This document shows, piece after piece, positions 59,735 through 64,000 of a DNA stretch of 64,000 nt (its first letter is position 1; each line of letters opens with the position of its first letter). Location: contig NZ_LR134388.1 in NCBI RefSeq assembly GCF_900637685.1, positions 1,933,501 through 1,997,500 of the forward strand. Direction: 5' to 3'. The position numbers and the translations under genes were made by a program. Below the pieces are notes generated by a model, which ran no database searches, was not told where the DNA came from, and saw only the letters and a list, made by a program, of their open reading frames with translations. This DNA is from Legionella sainthelensi (GTDB taxonomy: Bacteria; Pseudomonadota; Gammaproteobacteria; Legionellales; Legionellaceae).

Positions 59735-62700
59735 CTAATCTTGAAAATTAACTAATTGTTCATAAAAATGTTGTGGTGTTGCATAGGCTAAGAGAGGTTC
59801 GAAACTATTACTAAATGCAGCAAGATGCTTTGGTGCAATCATTTTTGTCATTATTTCATTGAGAACATAGGCTATTTGTAGGGAGTCTCCTCCCATTTCG
59901 TCAAAAGTAGCATGTATGTCAATATCTTCAAGTGGTAATGACAATGCACGTGCAAATAATTGACGAATACGAATTAACAAATCATCAGTATCACTTAGTA
60001 CACTATGAGTAATCGTTTCAGGTTTCGTTAACCGTTTCTGATCAACTTTGCCATTAATGGTCATAGGAAGCTCATCTAGAAATATAAAGTGATTGGGCAT
60101 CATATAATAGGGAAGGACCTTGGATAAAAGACTACGTAACTCTTTACTTTCATATTGTTTATTAGAAACAATATAAGCAACTAAAACATCATGAGCTTCA
60201 CCTAGAGCATTATCTATCTTGGTATTAAGTACTATAACTTGCAAAACTCCATCAATCTCTGATAATTTATTTTCTATTGTCGCTAGTTCGATACGATGCC
60301 CACGAACTTTAGTTTGCTGATCTTTTCTGCCAAGATATACAAGCAGGCCATCCTCTCGATGTTTTGCTAAATCACCACTTTGATACATTCGCTGCCCAGG
60401 AACAAAAGGATCATCAATAAAACAGAGAGCAGTTTCTTCCGGCCTATTTATATATCCCAATCCAACATTACTGCCACCAATATAAATTTCACCCTCTTGA
60501 CCAATTTTCACTGGTCTACGATACTCATCAAGGCAATAGATTTTAGTATTTGCAGCAGGAATACCAATTGGTACACTGCCATGAATATCTTGATGCCTAT
60601 CAAATTGATGAATCATACATCCGACAGTTGTTTCTGTGGGACCATATTCATTAAAATTCGTGCGCCTGGTAGTTTTTGAATGAGGGTTTTGGCAAGCTGA
60701 CAAGGAAATGACTCACCACCTACCACTAATGTGATTTGCTTTTCTCGATGCATGGGTAAATGATGTACCATTCTCAAATGGGATGGAGTCAACTTTAAAA
60801 AATTCAGCGACTCATCAATCATCATCTTTTTTAAACCCAAAGAGCTAGTCGGATCAAGAGTCAATTTAATACTACCGCCTGTCAAAAGAGGTAAATAAAG
60901 CGCTGTTACAGTCAGATCAAAAGCAATACTCGTAAATAATGCGGTATGATAAGGTTGATCATTATTTCTATAGGCAGTTACGGCCCAAGATAAATAATTT
61001 AACAATTGACCCTGATTGATCATTACTCCTTTAGGTGTGCCTGTGGAACCCGATGTATAAATAATATAGGCCAATTCATTTAGGGAGTTTGCTTGTATTT
61101 TTGGTGTTGTTTTAATATCGATATTTTTGGGTATTTGAATACTTAATCCAGGCCAGCTTCGCTTAAATTCAGAGGCGTGATCATGAATCAACAACTCAGG
61201 GTTTGCATCCTGCAATAGACTCAAAACCCAGTTAAATGGTGATTTGATATCAATTGGTATATATGCTGCTCCTAAATACCAACAAGCCAATATAGAGCAA
61301 ATCATGTCCTGGTTTCTTGGTAGGAAAATAGCAACTTTATCTCCCTTTTTAACACCCAAGTAAAAAAATAAACTCGCTATTTCTACAACACGATTTCGTA
61401 ATTCCTCGTAAGTCATGGCAACTAAATTGTCTAGAATTAGAGCCTTTTCTTGTTTATATAATTGAGTACATTCCCAAATCATAGAAAAAATTGTTTGACT
61501 CTTTGAATACTGGACAGAAGAATTATTATAAATAGGCCATAGCGAATCACAATATAATTGGTTTTTATCTAAATAATGGTGATCTTCAACCAGTTTTTTA
61601 AATTGATTTGCTAAATTCATACAATCCGTCTCAGTTGCATGTGCATTAGAAATTGAAAAGCATATCGTTGTTTCGTTTTGGTGCTCTGTAATAACGAGAA
61701 CTATCGGCGCAAGTGGAACATCAATTGGTAAATAATAACCGTTTAGAACCTTATTATCATGGTGATTCAAGTTTAATTCTTCTAGGTCTATAGTCAGCTT
61801 AGAGATTAGCCCTGTTATCATGAACTGCTTTTTTTTGTTTTGGTATGCAACCAACATATGGATAATAAATTTTAACAATGGTAAAGGGGTATAAAGCAAA
61901 TAAGAATCATATTTACCTATCATAAGTTCATTTTGATTGCTCAATTGTTTAATCATATCAGAATAGATTAACTGCCAGCTTGCGCCTTCTTGTACTTCAA
62001 CAAAGATTGGATTTGAAAAATTAGCGGTAATATTTTTTCCTGGAGAGTGCGTTCTTAAATCCACAGGAATCATAAATCGTCCTTTGGTTCCGCCCCTCTG
62101 AACACTGTAATCTAATAATATTTCACATAGTTTTGCAGTTATTGCGTGAATTTTTCCTGGAATAATTACCTTATGCCATAATTGATTAGTATGTTCTGTC
62201 CCTGTATGACCAGTTGGTGAAACACAATCAAATGAAAAGTTTGGACGATATCTATTATTTTTTAGTTGCTTAAGAAATTCATAATCAGTTAGAGATTCAT
62301 AGGAACCAAGTAAATTTTGTTTGTGCCAAGCACGAAAAATATCTTTCACCCATAAATATAATCCCATCCCATCCATTATGCCGTGGAATGCTCGAAATAC
62401 TAAAAAATGGCGCGATCCTTTGATATAAGTGATTTGTGTTGCTAAATTACTAGAATAAAATTGATGACAATGAAAAAAAGATGGCAATTGAATATCATCT
62501 CCATCCCATTCAGTCTCCTCAATATGTATCAGCTTGGAATCGTTTCGATTTTCTGGATCTTTATACCAAAATGAATTAGATACTTTTAAATTTGCATGCA
62601 GATTAATAAATGGATTAGCTGAGTTTACCTGAATAATTGCTTGATTTAGTGAGGATACATCCACCTCAGAATCCATTTCAAGGACTAACTGCAAGTAAAA

Positions 62701-62787
62701 TAAATAATTACTCCTGTCAGCACTGATGTAGAGTTTTTCGCTAGGACTTAGTGCTCTTTGAAATACCTTACTGTATTTATGTGACAT
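59735..62787 (-). CDS. One-module non-ribosomal peptide synthetase (C-A-T); one frame break
   Basis: Restored length is about 1017 residues: condensation-like domain (about 1-430, with H138-x3-D142 in FHGIMDG), adenylation domain (TSGSTGTPKG at 581-590, FDLTVTA, then NEYGPTETTVG, TINGKVD lysine) and a carrier domain (FDEMGGDSL, Ser for phosphopantetheine). Residue numbers here count from the GTG at 62796; the ATG at 62787 is the preferred start. There is no thioesterase. The frame breaks at the A4 run at 60653-60656; one more base gives ARIFNEYGPTE. My reading of the substrate pocket is D-L-T-K-V-G-E-V-G-K, one step from the Asn code I recall (DLTKLGEVGK). It should activate Asn or a related amino acid and transfer an acyl or aminoacyl group to it. 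The ATP-grasp partner follows. Confidence 0.85.
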
Positions 62788-62796
62788 ACAAATCAC

Positions 62797-63168
62797 GCTA
62801 CTTTATAAATTATATTGGTTTTCAATTAGTATAAATTGATCCAATATTGTACATTGGAGTGTTAATTTATTCAATTATAAAATAATTAATTGAAATAAAA
62901 TACCTTCAGTTAAAAAAAGTAAAAGAGGGTATATTTTTCATAAATGATTCTCAAATTAACACCTTAGACTTTTTAAATTAGAGCGATGATGAATTCTTGC
63001 GATTTATAAAAATAAGAAATCTCAATCCGAACGACTTGGGTGATTAGTTTGATTGTTTTCATCCTCGTAGTTTGATCTCACTCGATCTAAAAATTGACCT
63101 ATCCCCAAAAAATAATGCCATGACATAGATGAGATTTCCGATAAACTAAACCAAAAGGAGATCTCAAA
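62797..63168. other. Intergenic region with IS3 left end and NRPS promoter side
   Basis: About 370 bases, very AT-rich near 62800-62960, where the leftward NRPS promoter should lie. The left end of the IS3-family element is within this stretch, upstream of its GTG start at 63169, but I cannot fix its terminal repeat without the right end, which is outside the window. Confidence 0.45.
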
Positions 63169-63432
63169 GTGAAAAAGCGTTACACAGAAGAACAAATTAT
63201 AAAAGCAATCAAATCGCATGAAGCAGGTATAAAGGTCGAAGAGATATGTCGAGACTATGGAATTTCGTCAGGCACATTTTACAATTGGCGAAGTAAGTAT
63301 GCTGGCCTTGAAGTGAATGAGGCCAAGCGTCTTCGTGAGCTTGAATCAGAGAATGTTAATCTTAAAAAACTGTTGGCAGATAAGCTCCTGGAGCTAGAGG
63401 CAATGAAGGATGTATTATCAAAAAAGTGGTGA
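63169..63432 (+). CDS. IS3-family transposase OrfA
   Basis: An 87-residue DNA-binding OrfA starting at GTG, with AAGGAG upstream: helix-turn-helix (YTEEQIIKAIKSHEAGIKVEEICRDYGISSGTFYNWRSKY) and a leucine-zipper-like coil (ELESENVNLKKLLADKLLELEAMKDVL). Near its end the heptamer AAAAAAG (63420-63426) is a classic -1 slippery site, allowing fusion with OrfB. Confidence 0.9.
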   Translation: MKKRYTEEQIIKAIKSHEAGIKVEEICRDYGISSGTFYNWRSKYAGLEVNEAKRLRELESENVNLKKLLADKLLELEAMKDVLSKKW

Positions 63433-64000
63433 AGCCAGCAGCAAGAAAGTCGATCATCGAGCACCTAATATGTTTCTTTAAGTTGAGTGAGCGAGTAGCT
63501 TGCAAGCTGGCAGGATTAAGCCGCACAGCATTTCGTTATCAATGTAAACCACGTACGGATGAGAAGGCCAGAACACGACTCAAGGTTTTAGCCGCACAAT
63601 ATCCGGCCTATGGTTATTTAATTCTTCATGGACTACTTAAAGCTGAAGGCTTGGTTCAGAATAAGAAGCATACTTATCGATTATACACTGAGGAGGGACT
63701 TCAAGTTCGAACAAAGAAAAGGAAAAAACTGACTCGTCCTCGCCAACCAATGGAAGTTCCTTCTGCACCAAACCAGCGTTGGTCGATGGATTTTGTATCG
63801 GATCAACTTAGCAATGGGAGACGATTTCGAATATTGAATGTAGTGGATGATTATTCTCGTGAAATGGTTGGCCAGCTAATATCTACCTCAATCAGTGGCA
63901 AACAAGTGGCTCGCTTTTTAGACCAACTTATTGAGCAAAGAAATAAGCCTATTAAAGTGATTTGTGATAATGGTACAGAATTTACTAGTAAAGCGATGTT
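63426..64000 (+). CDS. IS3-family transposase OrfB (partial)
   Basis: The integrase-like DDE part in the -1 frame relative to OrfA, running off the window: GLSRTAFRYQ, a helical HTH_21-type region (LKVLAAQYPAYGYLILHGLLKAEG), then the catalytic core with Asp in RWSMDFVSDQL, VVDDYSREMVG and DNGTEFTS. The final Glu lies beyond the edge. It is probably made as an OrfAB fusion by frameshift at 63420-63426. Confidence 0.9.
   Translation, partial: MVKPAARKSIIEHLICFFKLSERVACKLAGLSRTAFRYQCKPRTDEKARTRLKVLAAQYPAYGYLILHGLLKAEGLVQNKKHTYRLYTEEGLQVRTKKRKKLTRPRQPMEVPSAPNQRWSMDFVSDQLSNGRRFRILNVVDDYSREMVGQLISTSISGKQVARFLDQLIEQRNKPIKVICDNGTEFTSKAM

Larger units (their letters stand above)
63169..64000 (+). mobile_element. 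IS3-family insertion sequence, truncated by window edge
   Basis: Holds orfA and the first part of orfB of an IS3-type element with the usual overlapping frames. Both frames are open and undamaged as far as visible, so the copy may be active. Right end and terminal repeats are out of view. Confidence 0.85.

Overview
The window looks like chromosome of a Legionella species, probably not L. pneumophila. The evidence is AT-rich DNA, gammaproteobacterial housekeeping genes (aspS end, mutH, murB), and many genes with the habits of Dot/Icm effectors: a eukaryotic-type protein kinase, a P-loop protein ending in a prenylation-like CTIL box, a DUF4116-type repeat protein, a small protein with an N-myristoylation-like start, and several orphan proteins. 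The genus is inferred from content, not from a database search.

Layout. 1-5 kb: aspS end, a large MscS/MscK-like channel, mutH, and a small protein with four evenly spaced G-I/V-G-I/V-D-N-Y-E-P repeats. 5-13 kb: a Bcr/CflA-type exporter, two short-chain dehydrogenases (one divergent from an HxlR regulator across a perfect 16-bp palindrome), two orphan proteins, a LegK-like kinase and a phasin. 13-28 kb: metabolic and envelope genes, namely two amidases, a Spy/CpxP-like protein, an adenylate cyclase, NAD-dependent formate dehydrogenase, two acyltransferase-3 proteins (one with an SGNH domain), a methyltransferase-like protein, an aldo/keto reductase and an exported SAM hydrolase. 27.5-43.6 kb: mostly effector-like or orphan genes, with a CorC-type protein, an ExoD-like protein, a host-attachment-type protein and an amino-acid-binding protein between them. 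43.9-49 kb: a sensor kinase, a penicillin-binding/beta-lactamase-type hydrolase, an OmpR-type regulator and a DUF4116 protein.

49.2-53 kb is the most striking region. A LysR regulator faces a three-gene set: an Fe(II)/2-oxoglutarate enzyme carrying the HxG...H signature of BesD-type free-amino-acid radical halogenases, an SHMT-fold PLP enzyme, and a LysE-type exporter. Together they suggest synthesis and export of a modified, possibly chlorinated, amino acid. A second candidate natural-product locus lies at 58.6-62.8 kb: a one-module NRPS (C-A-T, hand-read code close to that for Asn) followed by an ATP-grasp ligase. Between them are an outer-membrane barrel, a clostripain-like protease, murB and a patch of dead transposons (IS5-type, Tn3-type) holding a thiopurine methyltransferase fragment. 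An IS3-family element runs off the right edge.

Ten single-base frame breaks interrupt nine otherwise intact genes. Nine of the ten look like one missing base, usually in an A or T run. Base under-calling in the assembly is a likelier cause than gene decay, so these genes are annotated as interrupted CDSs across the break.
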